A stretch of 64,000 nucleotides of DNA. It comes from Mesorhizobium sp. YM1C-6-2 (GTDB lineage: Bacteria > Pseudomonadota > Alphaproteobacteria > Rhizobiales > Rhizobiaceae). This document shows, in pieces, positions 48,320 through 56,128 of the stretch; the stretch's first letter is position 1, and each line of letters starts with the position of its first letter. Location of the stretch: the NCBI RefSeq assembly GCF_003666685.1, contig NZ_RCIZ01000005.1, positions 310,001-374,000 on the forward strand, read 5' to 3'. The notes beneath the pieces are model-generated. The model searched no databases, had not been told where the DNA came from, and saw only the letters and a program-made list of their open reading frames with translations. The position numbers and the translations under genes were made by a program.

Positions 48320-48538
48320 TCTCGTGACCCCCCGTCCGGGGCGTTGAGGAAACTCGGCTGCGAAGACTAAAGGCACGAGCCCGAACTGCCTGTCATCGTT
48401 TAATTGGATGAGAAACGCCTTCATGCAGACGGGTGGTGAGCCGGCGAAGAGCGTCGGCACATCGGTGGCGAGGCGCATGCGGCCGATGAACTGCACCGGC
48501 GCTATGTCGAAATAGAACCACGAGATGACGTGCCGCCA
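48320..48538. other. Junction segment of the inserted module
   Basis: About 220 bases between the DUF4091 start and the right direct repeat. A minus-strand frame (to 48496) runs in phase into the DUF4091 gene without a good start, and its peptide does not match a known domain. It may be promoter DNA or a remnant of a neighbouring gene carried in with the module. Confidence 0.35.
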
Positions 48539-48731
48539 ACGCGCCGCCGGTCTGGATTTCGTGCCGCTGGCCTGGGAGAACTTCGATCTCCTGATGCGGC
48601 AGCGAACCTACTTCCAGCCTTCGGTCCAAGCGCTTTTGCGGTTCCTAGGCGAGGAGAGCTTTGCCGGGCGCGCCGCCGAACTTGCCGGCTACGATCCAAG
48701 CCCTGCCGGGCAGATTCGGTTCTTCAAATAA
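48539..48731 (+). pseudogene. 3' fragment of the HTH-PBP regulator gene (duplicate)
   Basis: Encodes a near-identical copy of the last 64 residues of the regulator at 44574 (AAGLDFVPLAWENFDLL ... AGQIRFFK), with a few substitutions such as Ser-Val for Ser-Ile. It has no HTH and no start of its own, so it is a dead fragment. This is probably the original 3' end, separated by the insertion. Confidence 0.85.
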
Positions 48732-48816
48732 GGACGGCCCAGGCCGGGCCGCGCCTCGTCTCAGCCGAGATCTATCTCGCCTTCGACGACGTGGTTCAGG
48801 CCGGCGGCCTCCGACG
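48539..48816. repeat. Right copy of the direct repeat flanking the inserted segment
   Basis: Aligns with 45257-45537 over its full length. The main differences lie in the short spacer after the regulator stop codon. It continues on the right into the intact DUF6494 gene, so this junction looks ancestral for that gene, whereas the left junction is ancestral for the regulator. Confidence 0.85.
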
Positions 48817-48967
48817 TTATCACGGCCTTGACCGTCAGGCGGCCCTTCCCTTTCAGGCCCTTCTCCGCCACGGCTTTCTCGATTGCCTGCTGCGATGTCA
48901 CGCCGACCTGCTTGAGGAACTTGCGCATGGAGACGTTGAAGGGATCGGTTTCCATATTCTGGGTCAT
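48761..48967 (-). CDS. DUF6494 family small protein
   Basis: A 68-residue protein that matches the family pattern DPFNVSMRKFLKQVGVTSQQAIEKAVAEKGLKGKGRLTVKAVI. GAGG lies seven bases before the ATG at 48967. Its 3' end is duplicated at 45480-45537. The family has no known function but is found here beside formate dehydrogenase genes. It is divergent from the WD40-cytochrome gene. Confidence 0.8.
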   Translation of the reverse strand: MTQNMETDPFNVSMRKFLKQVGVTSQQAIEKAVAEKGLKGKGRLTVKAVITSEAAGLNHVVEGEIDLG

Positions 48968-49057
48968 ATGATTGCCTCGAACAGTAGCGAACGATGTTGG
49001 CCGCCCGGCAAAGCTTGACGCCCGCGACGGTGGCGCTGCCGGCCAAGGGAGCACGGA

Positions 49058-50362
49058 ATGGTCCGGTGCGCAACGAAGACGACGCTTGCTGCAGGTTTGG
49101 CAGCGATTGCTCCCTTTCTCTTCGGCATTGCCGCAGATGCCGTGGAATTGCGCGGCCATGGCGGTCCGGTGCGGGCAATCGCCGTAGCTGCCGACGGACG
49201 GACGGCGATCACCGGCAGCTTCGACGCCAAGGCGATCGTCTGGTCGCTGGAAACCGGCGAGGCCCGCGAGGTGCTGCTGTTTCATGACGGCCAGGTCAAC
49301 GCCGTCGCGGCCCTGCCGGAGGGACGCTTCGCCAGCGCCGGGGCGGACGGCCGCATCGCGATCTGGGATGCTGGCAGGAGCACTCCGAGATCCATCCTGC
49401 AAGGCCATTCAGCCCCGGTCGTGGCGCTCGCAGTATCGCCCGACGGCTCGACGCTCGCCTCGGCTTCATGGGACGAGAGCGTGCGGCTCTGGCCGCTTTC
49501 AGGGGGCCAGCCGCGCGTCCTCCAAGGCCATCGCGGCAACGTCAACGCGGTTGCATTCCTCTCCGACGGCACGCTCGCAAGCGCAGGCTACGACGCGGCC
49601 GTCATTCTTTGGCCGCCCAAGCCTGATGCTGCGCCCCTTCGGGTCACGCTCCCGGCGCCGCTCAGCACGCTTGCGGCAACGGCCCAAGACCGGCTGTTCG
49701 CCGGAGGCGCCGACGGCAAGCTGCGTGAGCTCGATCGCAGTGGCGCGATCCTGGCCGAAGTACAGGTTTCATCCAGGCCGGTCGTCGCCCTCGCCGCCTC
49801 GGGCGACGGAACCTATATCGCCACTGCCGGGATCAATGATGCGATCGTGCTGCTCGACGCCAAGAGCCTGAAGCCCGTTCGCACCTTTGACGCGGCCGGC
49901 GTGCCGGTATGGTCCCTCGCCTTCCCGGCCGGCGGCGGGACGCTTCTGGCCGGCAGCGCGGATCGCGTGGTGCACGAATGGGACATCGAGACCGGGCAAC
50001 GGCTTGGAAACGCACCGGACGGTGCGGCCGATCCGATGGCCAGATACGCGGGCAATCCGGATGCCGAGGTCTTCCGGGCCTGCATCGCCTGCCACACGCT
50101 CGACCCTGACGACGGCAACCGCGCCGGCCCCACCTTGCACGGCATCTTCGGCCGCAAGATCGCGTCGGTGCCGGGCTACCACTACTCGCCGGCTTTCAGG
50201 GAAATGGACATCGTCTGGACGCCGGAGACGGTGTCGAAACTGTTTGAGCTGGGTCCGAGTCAATACACGCCAGGCACAAAGATGCCCGAGCAGACGATCG
50301 GCGATCCCGGGGATCGGGCGGCGCTGATCCGATTCCTGCAGGCCGAGACCGGCGGCGACTGA
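49058..50362 (+). CDS. WD40 beta-propeller fused to a c-type cytochrome
   Basis: A 434-residue exported protein. The signal peptide ends near AADA (residue 28). Seven or so WD40-like blades follow (e.g. LRGHGGPVRAIAVAADGRTAITGSFDAKAIVW; LQGHSAPVVALAVSPDGSTLASASWDESVRLW) to about residue 325. The C-terminal class I cytochrome c domain has the heme motif CIACH (Cys342, Cys345, His346), GPTLHGIFGRK, and the Met ligand in TPGTKMPEQ. It is periplasmic and could serve electron transfer from or to the exported formate dehydrogenase. It lies convergent with the ferredoxin gene. Confidence 0.9.
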   Translation: MVRCATKTTLAAGLAAIAPFLFGIAADAVELRGHGGPVRAIAVAADGRTAITGSFDAKAIVWSLETGEAREVLLFHDGQVNAVAALPEGRFASAGADGRIAIWDAGRSTPRSILQGHSAPVVALAVSPDGSTLASASWDESVRLWPLSGGQPRVLQGHRGNVNAVAFLSDGTLASAGYDAAVILWPPKPDAAPLRVTLPAPLSTLAATAQDRLFAGGADGKLRELDRSGAILAEVQVSSRPVVALAASGDGTYIATAGINDAIVLLDAKSLKPVRTFDAAGVPVWSLAFPAGGGTLLAGSADRVVHEWDIETGQRLGNAPDGAADPMARYAGNPDAEVFRACIACHTLDPDDGNRAGPTLHGIFGRKIASVPGYHYSPAFREMDIVWTPETVSKLFELGPSQYTPGTKMPEQTIGDPGDRAALIRFLQAETGGD

Positions 50363-50364
50363 AT

Positions 50365-52404
50365 TCAGACGGGCTTGTCTTCCGAAGCCTTGCGCGCCCG
50401 CAGATAATCCTCCGTCGTTCGCGGCGCCGGACGGGGCGAGGTTTCGTAAGGATCGAAACCCTCGTTCATGGCAGCGTCGACGCGGCAATTGTCGCACATC
50501 CGCACCAGATCGAGCCGCCGTGCGTTCTCCCCCGCGAACATCCAATGCTTGCCTTCGAGCTTGGCGACGATCCGCTCGACCGTGCTCTTGGTGCCGAAGG
50601 GATTGCCGCAACGGATGCAATCATAGGGCTCTTCTTCCTTGACCGCCTGGCGCGGCGCGCTCCAGGCGGAGAAATCCACCCGCGGCGCAAGCGTGATCAC
50701 CTTTTCCGGGCAGGTCGCCGCGCAAAGTCCGCATTGGACGCAGGCGCTCTCGGAAAAATAAAGCGCCGGGTGGTCCTCGCTGTCGGAGAGCGCGCCCGTC
50801 GGACAGGCCGACACGCATGAGAGGCAAAGCGTGCAACCCTCGACGTCGAATTCCAGCCCGCCGAACGGCGCGGCCGACGGCAACACCACGCGGTCGACCG
50901 GCGTCGGCGCGGCGCGATGCAGTTCTGTCATCGTGCTTCTCAAGAGGCTGCGCTTGTCTCCGAGCGGCAGGAAGGTCGCCGGCTTCCTTTCATTCGCGCC
51001 CGGACTCACCTGGTCGAGCGCCGTTCTCAGGATGTCCGGGTCGTCTGCCTCGATCACTCCGCAGATTTCCGCGCCGTAGCCCAGCGACTGGCCTAAACGA
51101 TTGGCGATGGTGACGTTCCGGGCCAGGCCGGTGATCTCATGTTTGGGTTTCGCCGAGGCGAGCGCCCTCACCGCCACTGCGCCCCAGGCGACAGGCGCGG
51201 TCCACGCCTCGATCCCGAGCTGCGTGATCTCGTTGACGGCGACCGGCAGCACATTCGCTGGCAGTCCCCGGCCGAAGCGCGCCAGCGCATCGACAAGCGC
51301 GTCGCCATGGTTGCCGTCGTGGAAGAGGACGACCGGATCGCTCCCGCCTGCCTCTCGATAGGCGACCAAAAGCGTGCGCAGCCGGCGAAGCAGGGCCTCT
51401 CCGTCCGGGACGGCGTAGGCGGCGGCGCCTGTTGGACAGGCAGCGGCGCAATTGCCGCAGCCGGCGCAGACCTCAGCGTCGATGGCGACGTGGTTTCCGG
51501 CAGGCGTGATCGCGCCGGTCGGGCACAGGTCGAGGCATCGCGTACAGCCCGTGATGCGGGAGCGCGAATGGGCGCACAGGTCGGCCGAGAAATCGATATA
51601 GCGCGGCTTGTCGAATTCCCCGACGAGGCCGGCCGCCTTGGCGATCGCGGCAACGACTCCGGCCCGGTCGGCAGGGTCCGCCCTCAGATAGCCCTCGCGC
51701 AGCTCGTGGGCCGGGAACAGGGCAACGCCACCGGAGAGATCGAGGATGATGTCCGCTTTCGAGATCGCACCGTCGCGTGATGTCCCGAAGTGCAGCCGAT
51801 CGCGCGACGAAGGCGCAGGCAGCGCGAAGTCGTCGACCGTCAGCTCGAAGGCGCCGAGATGGCCATGTGCGTTCCGGATCGTTCCCTGCACGACGGGGAA
51901 ATCCCAGACGCGATGGGGCGCGATTTCGTCAGGACGGGAGAGCAGGACGGTGACGTCCAGCTCGTCGGCGAGCTGCCGGCCTGCTTCTATCGCCGCCTCG
52001 TCGCGGCCATAAACCAGCACCACCCCGTTGCTCTCAAGCGTGACGAGCGCAGGCGGTGCGACCGGCTCAATCGCCATCGCCAGGAGTGCCGCCGCCTTCG
52101 GTCCGGCGGCGGCTGCGTCCTCCGACCAGCCGGCAGTCTCGCGGATGTTGGCGAATGCGAGATCGCCGGCAAAGCCGACTTCCTCCGCGACTTCGCGGAA
52201 AAGCGGCGCCTGCTGCGTGCAGGCGATGGTGACCGCTCCTCCCGCGCTCAATGCGCTTCGGACCCGGCCGAGTTCGGCGCCACAGAGATGATCTCCGGAC
52301 TGGACCTCTGCGTTCGTGCATGCGCGGGCCACGCTGCCACCGTAACCAGGCATGGTCCGCTCGCAGGAGCAGACAAAAATCGTGCGCGGTTTGTCCAGGC
52401 TCAT
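50365..52404 (-). CDS. Large multi-cluster [4Fe-4S] ferredoxin-like protein
   Basis: A 679-residue cytoplasmic protein. The N-terminus has CSCERTMPG and a CxxxLC-type cluster site (GDHLCGAELG). The middle carries GCTRCLDLCPTGAI and VCAGCGNCAAACPTGA. The C-terminus carries GCTLCLSCVSACPTGALSD, ACVQCGLCAATCPEKVI, and a zinc-finger-like CIRCGNPF ... CDNCR. It resembles the ferredoxin commonly found with FDH3 clusters and is divergent from the lipoate-ligase-like gene. A role as electron donor or Fe-S maturation factor for formate dehydrogenase is inferred. Confidence 0.85.
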   Translation of the reverse strand: MSLDKPRTIFVCSCERTMPGYGGSVARACTNAEVQSGDHLCGAELGRVRSALSAGGAVTIACTQQAPLFREVAEEVGFAGDLAFANIRETAGWSEDAAAAGPKAAALLAMAIEPVAPPALVTLESNGVVLVYGRDEAAIEAGRQLADELDVTVLLSRPDEIAPHRVWDFPVVQGTIRNAHGHLGAFELTVDDFALPAPSSRDRLHFGTSRDGAISKADIILDLSGGVALFPAHELREGYLRADPADRAGVVAAIAKAAGLVGEFDKPRYIDFSADLCAHSRSRITGCTRCLDLCPTGAITPAGNHVAIDAEVCAGCGNCAAACPTGAAAYAVPDGEALLRRLRTLLVAYREAGGSDPVVLFHDGNHGDALVDALARFGRGLPANVLPVAVNEITQLGIEAWTAPVAWGAVAVRALASAKPKHEITGLARNVTIANRLGQSLGYGAEICGVIEADDPDILRTALDQVSPGANERKPATFLPLGDKRSLLRSTMTELHRAAPTPVDRVVLPSAAPFGGLEFDVEGCTLCLSCVSACPTGALSDSEDHPALYFSESACVQCGLCAATCPEKVITLAPRVDFSAWSAPRQAVKEEEPYDCIRCGNPFGTKSTVERIVAKLEGKHWMFAGENARRLDLVRMCDNCRVDAAMNEGFDPYETSPRPAPRTTEDYLRARKASEDKPV

Positions 52405-52506
52405 TGCGCCTCCCCGCGGCGCGGCACCGCCCGCTGCGGTAGCGCCTTCACTTTAGAAGCATTATAAGGAGAATACGGTCGTCGTCATCAGAAATGGACC
52501 GGCATC

Positions 52507-53253
52507 ATGTCTGTGGGCGCTTCGGTCATCGACCGCGCCATCGATCTGCCTCCGCTCTACAGCCTCGTTGCCCTGCGAGAGGCCGGCGACGCCTTCGCGC
52601 ATGCCTGCTCCATTGCCGGCGAGGACGGCGCAGGCACGCTGGTCTGGGCGCGACGCTACGATCTCGCCGAATTCGCGGTCGTCCTGGAGCCTGAAGAGCC
52701 GTTCGCACATGCGCGCCTTGCAATCTATGCCGGCATGAACGCGCTTGCCGATGCGCTCGCGACGCATGCGCCGCCGTCGCGGCCGATTACCTTAGACTGG
52801 CCCGACGCGGTTCGCGTCGATGGGGTCCTCGTCGGCGGCGGCCGCCTGGGCTGGCCTCCGGGAACACGCGACGACGAGACGCCGGAATGGCTGGTCTTCG
52901 GGGCGATGATCCGAACGGTGGCTGTCCGCACCGGCGAGCCGGGCCTGCGGCCGCTGTTCGGCGGACTCGACGAGCTGGGCTTCGAGGACCCCGATGCAGG
53001 CGAGATCATCGCCAGCTTCTCCCGCCACCTGATGACCGCGTTCGATGAATGGAGCGATGGCGGTTTCGAGCCCATCGCCAGGCACTGGCTGAACCGCCTC
53101 GGCCCAATCGGCCAGGAAGCCCGGATCGCCGACAACGGTGACCTGCTGCGCTCGCAAAAGCCGGGACAGGAAACCTCAGAAAGACAAAACCTGGCGGAGG
53201 CGATCGCATCGCCGTCCTGGCTCGATCCGGCGACTGGAACGCCATGGCTGTGA
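52507..53253 (+). CDS. Biotin/lipoate-protein-ligase-like (BPL/LPL fold) protein
   Basis: A 248-residue protein recognisable as the DUF4444-type branch of the ligase family: an N-terminal half with YSLVALREAGDAFAHACSIA, LVWARRYDLAEFAVVLEPEEPF and ITLDWPDAVRVDGVLVGGGRLGWP, then a C-terminal extension. The typical GRGRxGR adenylate loop is not preserved, so real ligase activity is doubtful. It begins a cluster of formate-dehydrogenase-associated genes and overlaps the next gene by ten bases. Its client is unknown. Confidence 0.8.
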   Translation: MSVGASVIDRAIDLPPLYSLVALREAGDAFAHACSIAGEDGAGTLVWARRYDLAEFAVVLEPEEPFAHARLAIYAGMNALADALATHAPPSRPITLDWPDAVRVDGVLVGGGRLGWPPGTRDDETPEWLVFGAMIRTVAVRTGEPGLRPLFGGLDELGFEDPDAGEIIASFSRHLMTAFDEWSDGGFEPIARHWLNRLGPIGQEARIADNGDLLRSQKPGQETSERQNLAEAIASPSWLDPATGTPWL

Positions 53254-53786
53254 AGCTGCCGCGCACGATCCGCCTCGATCCCTCGGATACCTTCGTCTAT
53301 TCCCGCGCCGCCGAACCCGGCGAATGGGCCGCCACCGGCACCTTTCTGTTCTTCGGCGCCGATGTCGAAAGCCTCTCCGGCAAGGAAAGGCAGGCGTTCC
53401 GCGCCGGCTTTCTGGGCATCGAGAGCTTCGGCTGGTCTACCCTCGTCGTCGTGACCGAGGCGACCGCAGAGGAACGCGCGGCGGCGGTCGAGAGGCTTGC
53501 CGAGCAACTCGTTGCGCGTTGCGGCGCGCCCGGCATGGAGGCCGCTCGCCCAGCCGCCGAAGAGGAGATCGCCTTTGCGCAATCCCTCTGCGACCATCCG
53601 CCGAACACCTTGATTGCCCTCAGCCGCGCTGGCGAGGACGGCAGCGTCAGGGAGTCCTTCCGCACCCTCCACCGGAAGGTGAGCCGGCTCGATCCGGCTA
53701 TGGCGTTCCGCGTCATCGAGGTCGAGGAAGAGGACGGGCCCGTCGAAGAAGTGGACATCCGGGCATTGGCGGGAAGGCACGAGTGA
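53244..53786 (+). CDS. DUF6505 family protein
   Basis: A 180-residue cytoplasmic protein with the pattern LPRTIRLDPSDTFVYSRAAEPGEWAATGTFLFFG and FRAGFLGIESFGWSTLVVV. It has no catalytic motif, signal or membrane segment. It overlaps its neighbours on both sides (10 and 4 bases), so it is made as part of one polycistron with the ligase-like and DUF6352 genes. It is probably a chaperone or maturation factor for the exported formate dehydrogenase. Confidence 0.8.
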   Translation: MAVKLPRTIRLDPSDTFVYSRAAEPGEWAATGTFLFFGADVESLSGKERQAFRAGFLGIESFGWSTLVVVTEATAEERAAAVERLAEQLVARCGAPGMEAARPAAEEEIAFAQSLCDHPPNTLIALSRAGEDGSVRESFRTLHRKVSRLDPAMAFRVIEVEEEDGPVEEVDIRALAGRHE

Positions 53787-54799
53787 AGGATTTCTGGGTT
53801 TCTTCGGGTCATCACCTCCTCGATCGCGACGAAGCCGGCCGGCTGATCGTGACCGACGCCTTTCTCAAGGCCTATTTCGCGCGCCCCGAGCTGCTGCCGC
53901 CCGAAGAGGCGTGCGAGGCCGAATTGCGGCTGCATCACGAACTTTTGATGCACGATCCGCGCCGCCCGGTCGGTCCGGACGAGATCGCCGCGATGGACGA
54001 CCCGGATGCGCGGGAGAACTGGGAGTTCATGGTCGCCTTCCGCGACCGCCTCCTTGCGGCCCCCTCGCTCGAAGCCGCCTATCTGGAACTGGCGCGCGGC
54101 TCGGCTGCCAACACTCCCCCGCTGTTCATGAACCAGCTTGCGCAGGTGGTGCTGCGCAATGCGCTCGACGGCGAGGACGATCCTTTCGTCCTGCGCGCGG
54201 CCGAACTGTTCTACCGGACGCAGCGGGTGACCTTCCATGAGGGCGCGCTGCTGCTCGCCGACGCCGAAACCATAGAAGTCCACGAGCAGAACCGTCACGC
54301 CTCCCCCCTGCTCACCATGCTTGGCGGACCGGCCGTCACCGAACTCGAAATCCTCGAGGAGAAGAATGCCGGGAGCTATTTCGGCAGGAGCGACGCGTTC
54401 GACATGGTGCTTGGTTTCGGCGGCGTGGACAGCACGGCGCGGCGCGGTCTCGCCACCGCCATGGCGGCGTGGATCCGCCATCTGCTCGCCGTCGACGTGA
54501 CGATCGAGCCGGTCGAGCGGATCGAAGACGACGATTGGGCATGGTTCGTCGGCCTCGACGCCGAAGCGACGCGCATCGGCAATGCGCTGTGGACGGGCAA
54601 GGAACTCGACCCCGAAGCAGCGGAGCGCATCATCGCATTGTTCCGGCTCGGCTTTTCCGACATCGGCGAAGTCAGGCCAGAGGTCGGCGCGCGGCCGATC
54701 TGGCTGATCTTGGCGGAGACGCCGGACCGGACGATCCGCATGAAGCCGCAGAACCTCGTCGCCGGACTGCCGCTGCGCGCCGCGGCGCCGGCAAGCTAG
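53783..54799 (+). CDS. DUF6352 family protein
   Basis: A 338-residue protein with the distinctive start KDFWVSSGHHLLDRDEAGRLIVTDAFLKAYFARPELLPPEEACEAE. The GTG start at 53783 overlaps the previous stop (GTGA). It is helical and soluble, with no Cys cluster. The C-terminal half includes GSYFGRSDAFDMVLGFGGVDS. Function is unknown; the family travels with formate dehydrogenase genes. Confidence 0.82.
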   Translation: MKDFWVSSGHHLLDRDEAGRLIVTDAFLKAYFARPELLPPEEACEAELRLHHELLMHDPRRPVGPDEIAAMDDPDARENWEFMVAFRDRLLAAPSLEAAYLELARGSAANTPPLFMNQLAQVVLRNALDGEDDPFVLRAAELFYRTQRVTFHEGALLLADAETIEVHEQNRHASPLLTMLGGPAVTELEILEEKNAGSYFGRSDAFDMVLGFGGVDSTARRGLATAMAAWIRHLLAVDVTIEPVERIEDDDWAWFVGLDAEATRIGNALWTGKELDPEAAERIIALFRLGFSDIGEVRPEVGARPIWLILAETPDRTIRMKPQNLVAGLPLRAAAPAS

Positions 54800-54810
54800 G
54801 GGATCGCGGC

Positions 54811-55323
54811 TTGATCAGGGAAACAGTCGAAGTCGGGGTGATCGTAGAGCGGCGAGCGCTGAAGAATCCGTGGGTCGATCATGCCTGGATGCCGGTTGCC
54901 GTGCTCGCCGGCGCACCGGCGGCTGCACCCTGGACAGAACTCCATGGAACCGCCGAAGTGACGCGCTATTATGCGGGAAAGGCAGAGCTCGAATTCTTCG
55001 GATCGGACACGACGATGTACCGGGAAAACCTGCGTTCGCCGCAGCCGAGCCTCTGGGTGGCGCTTCGGCCTACGGACGCGCCTCCAGGGGTGGTGCTGCA
55101 TCTGGTGACCGTCGATCCCGCCGACGCCGAGGCGCTGACCGGGACCGGTACCGACATCATCGAGGCCGTCCCCATGCCTGTCGAGATACAGCAGTTGCTC
55201 GCCGCCTTCGTCGAGGCGCATCACGTCGAGCGCCCCTTCGTCAAACGCCAGCGGGACCGCGCGGACCCGGAGGCGATGGCCAGGCGGGATCCGAGTTCCG
55301 ATCCCGGGGACGACGAGGAATGA
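54811..55323 (+). CDS. DUF3305 family protein
   Basis: A 170-residue protein with VGVIVERRALKNPWVDHAWMPVAVLAG and LHGTAEVTRYYAGKAELEFFGSDTTMYRENL, the DUF3305 pattern. A TTG start at 54811 is chosen because AGGGGAT precedes it and the frame opens there. Its stop overlaps the DUF3306 start (ATGA). DUF3305-DUF3306 pairs are known near formate dehydrogenase genes, but their role is undefined. Confidence 0.82.
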   Translation: MIRETVEVGVIVERRALKNPWVDHAWMPVAVLAGAPAAAPWTELHGTAEVTRYYAGKAELEFFGSDTTMYRENLRSPQPSLWVALRPTDAPPGVVLHLVTVDPADAEALTGTGTDIIEAVPMPVEIQQLLAAFVEAHHVERPFVKRQRDRADPEAMARRDPSSDPGDDEE

Positions 55324-56033
55324 GCGACGACGGCGGCAACGACAACGTCTTTGCCCGGTGGTCGCGGCGCAAGCTGTCCGCACGCCTGGAGGAACCGGCC
55401 CCCGGCGATGAAAACCTGTCGCCCGAGGTGGTTGCGGAGGAAGTTGGCGCCGCATCGCAGGAACAGGAAGCGGCGGAAACCGAAACGGACGAGCCCGCCG
55501 AGCCCCTCCCCCGCATCGAGGACCTTACCCCCGAGAGCGACCTTTCAGCCTTTCTGCGAAAGGGCGTGCCGATGGCGCTCAAGAGCGCCGCGATGCGCAA
55601 GATGTGGTCGCTCGATCCGGGAATCCGCGACTATGTCGGTCCCTCCGAATATGCCTGGGACTTCAATCAGCCAGGCTCCATGGGAGGGTTCGGCCCACTG
55701 GAAGCAAAAGAAACTGTCGTCGGCTTCCTGTCGAAGACCGTTCGCGCCATGGAGCCCGATGCGGAACCGACCGCCGGCGGGCAGCCCGATGCCTTTCCTG
55801 AACAACCGGCGGTTGTCCAGCCTGATACGGTAGCCGACGCCGACACGCCGGAACCTTCAGCGGTGACAGACCCGCTCGAACCCGACCCGCCCCCCGACGC
55901 CGCAGACCCGCCGGAAGCCGCCTTCGGTGATGCGGAGCCGGCAAAGCCTCGGCATTCGACCGATGACACCGGGCAGTCGCAAGTATCCGAACCAGTCGTC
56001 GGACTCCGCCACGGCGGCGCGATGCCGCGCTGA
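55320..56033 (+). CDS. DUF3306 family protein
   Basis: A 237-residue protein. Its start DNVFARWSRRKLSAR is the family signature. The conserved core SDLSAFLRKGVPMALKSAAMRKMW followed by DPGIRDYVGPSEYAWDFNQPG lies at about 75-125. The rest of the C-terminal half is acidic, Pro-rich and probably disordered. It is last gene of the five-gene maturation operon. It may be a scaffold that contacts an Fe-S or Tat substrate; that is inference. Confidence 0.85.
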   Translation: MSDDGGNDNVFARWSRRKLSARLEEPAPGDENLSPEVVAEEVGAASQEQEAAETETDEPAEPLPRIEDLTPESDLSAFLRKGVPMALKSAAMRKMWSLDPGIRDYVGPSEYAWDFNQPGSMGGFGPLEAKETVVGFLSKTVRAMEPDAEPTAGGQPDAFPEQPAVVQPDTVADADTPEPSAVTDPLEPDPPPDAADPPEAAFGDAEPAKPRHSTDDTGQSQVSEPVVGLRHGGAMPR

Positions 56034-56060
56034 GCCGGCGCCTTGAGGTCACGAATTCTT

Positions 56061-56102
56061 TCCCTGACCAGGGATTGCATTATCCCCATAGGGAAATACT
56101 AT
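56061..56102 (+). promoter_or_regulatory. Promoter with two TCCC-GGGA operators before the HTH-TorD gene
   Basis: A plausible sigma-70-type promoter is TTGCAT (56075-56080), 16 bases, TACTAT (56097-56102). Two inverted repeats sit on it: TCCCTGACCAGGGA (56061-56074) abuts the -35 and TCCCCATAGGGA (56083-56094) lies in the spacer. A further CATAGGGAA occurs in the first codons of the gene. This layout suggests repression by a dimeric HTH protein, possibly the encoded one. Confidence 0.55.
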
Positions 56103-56128
56103 GACCTTGCGGTACCGAGGGCATGGTT

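Noticed and set aside
48525-48731. A stand-alone 68-residue gene at the right repeat
   Set aside because: It is only the duplicated 3' end of the HTH-PBP regulator; the extra first residues are chance codons.
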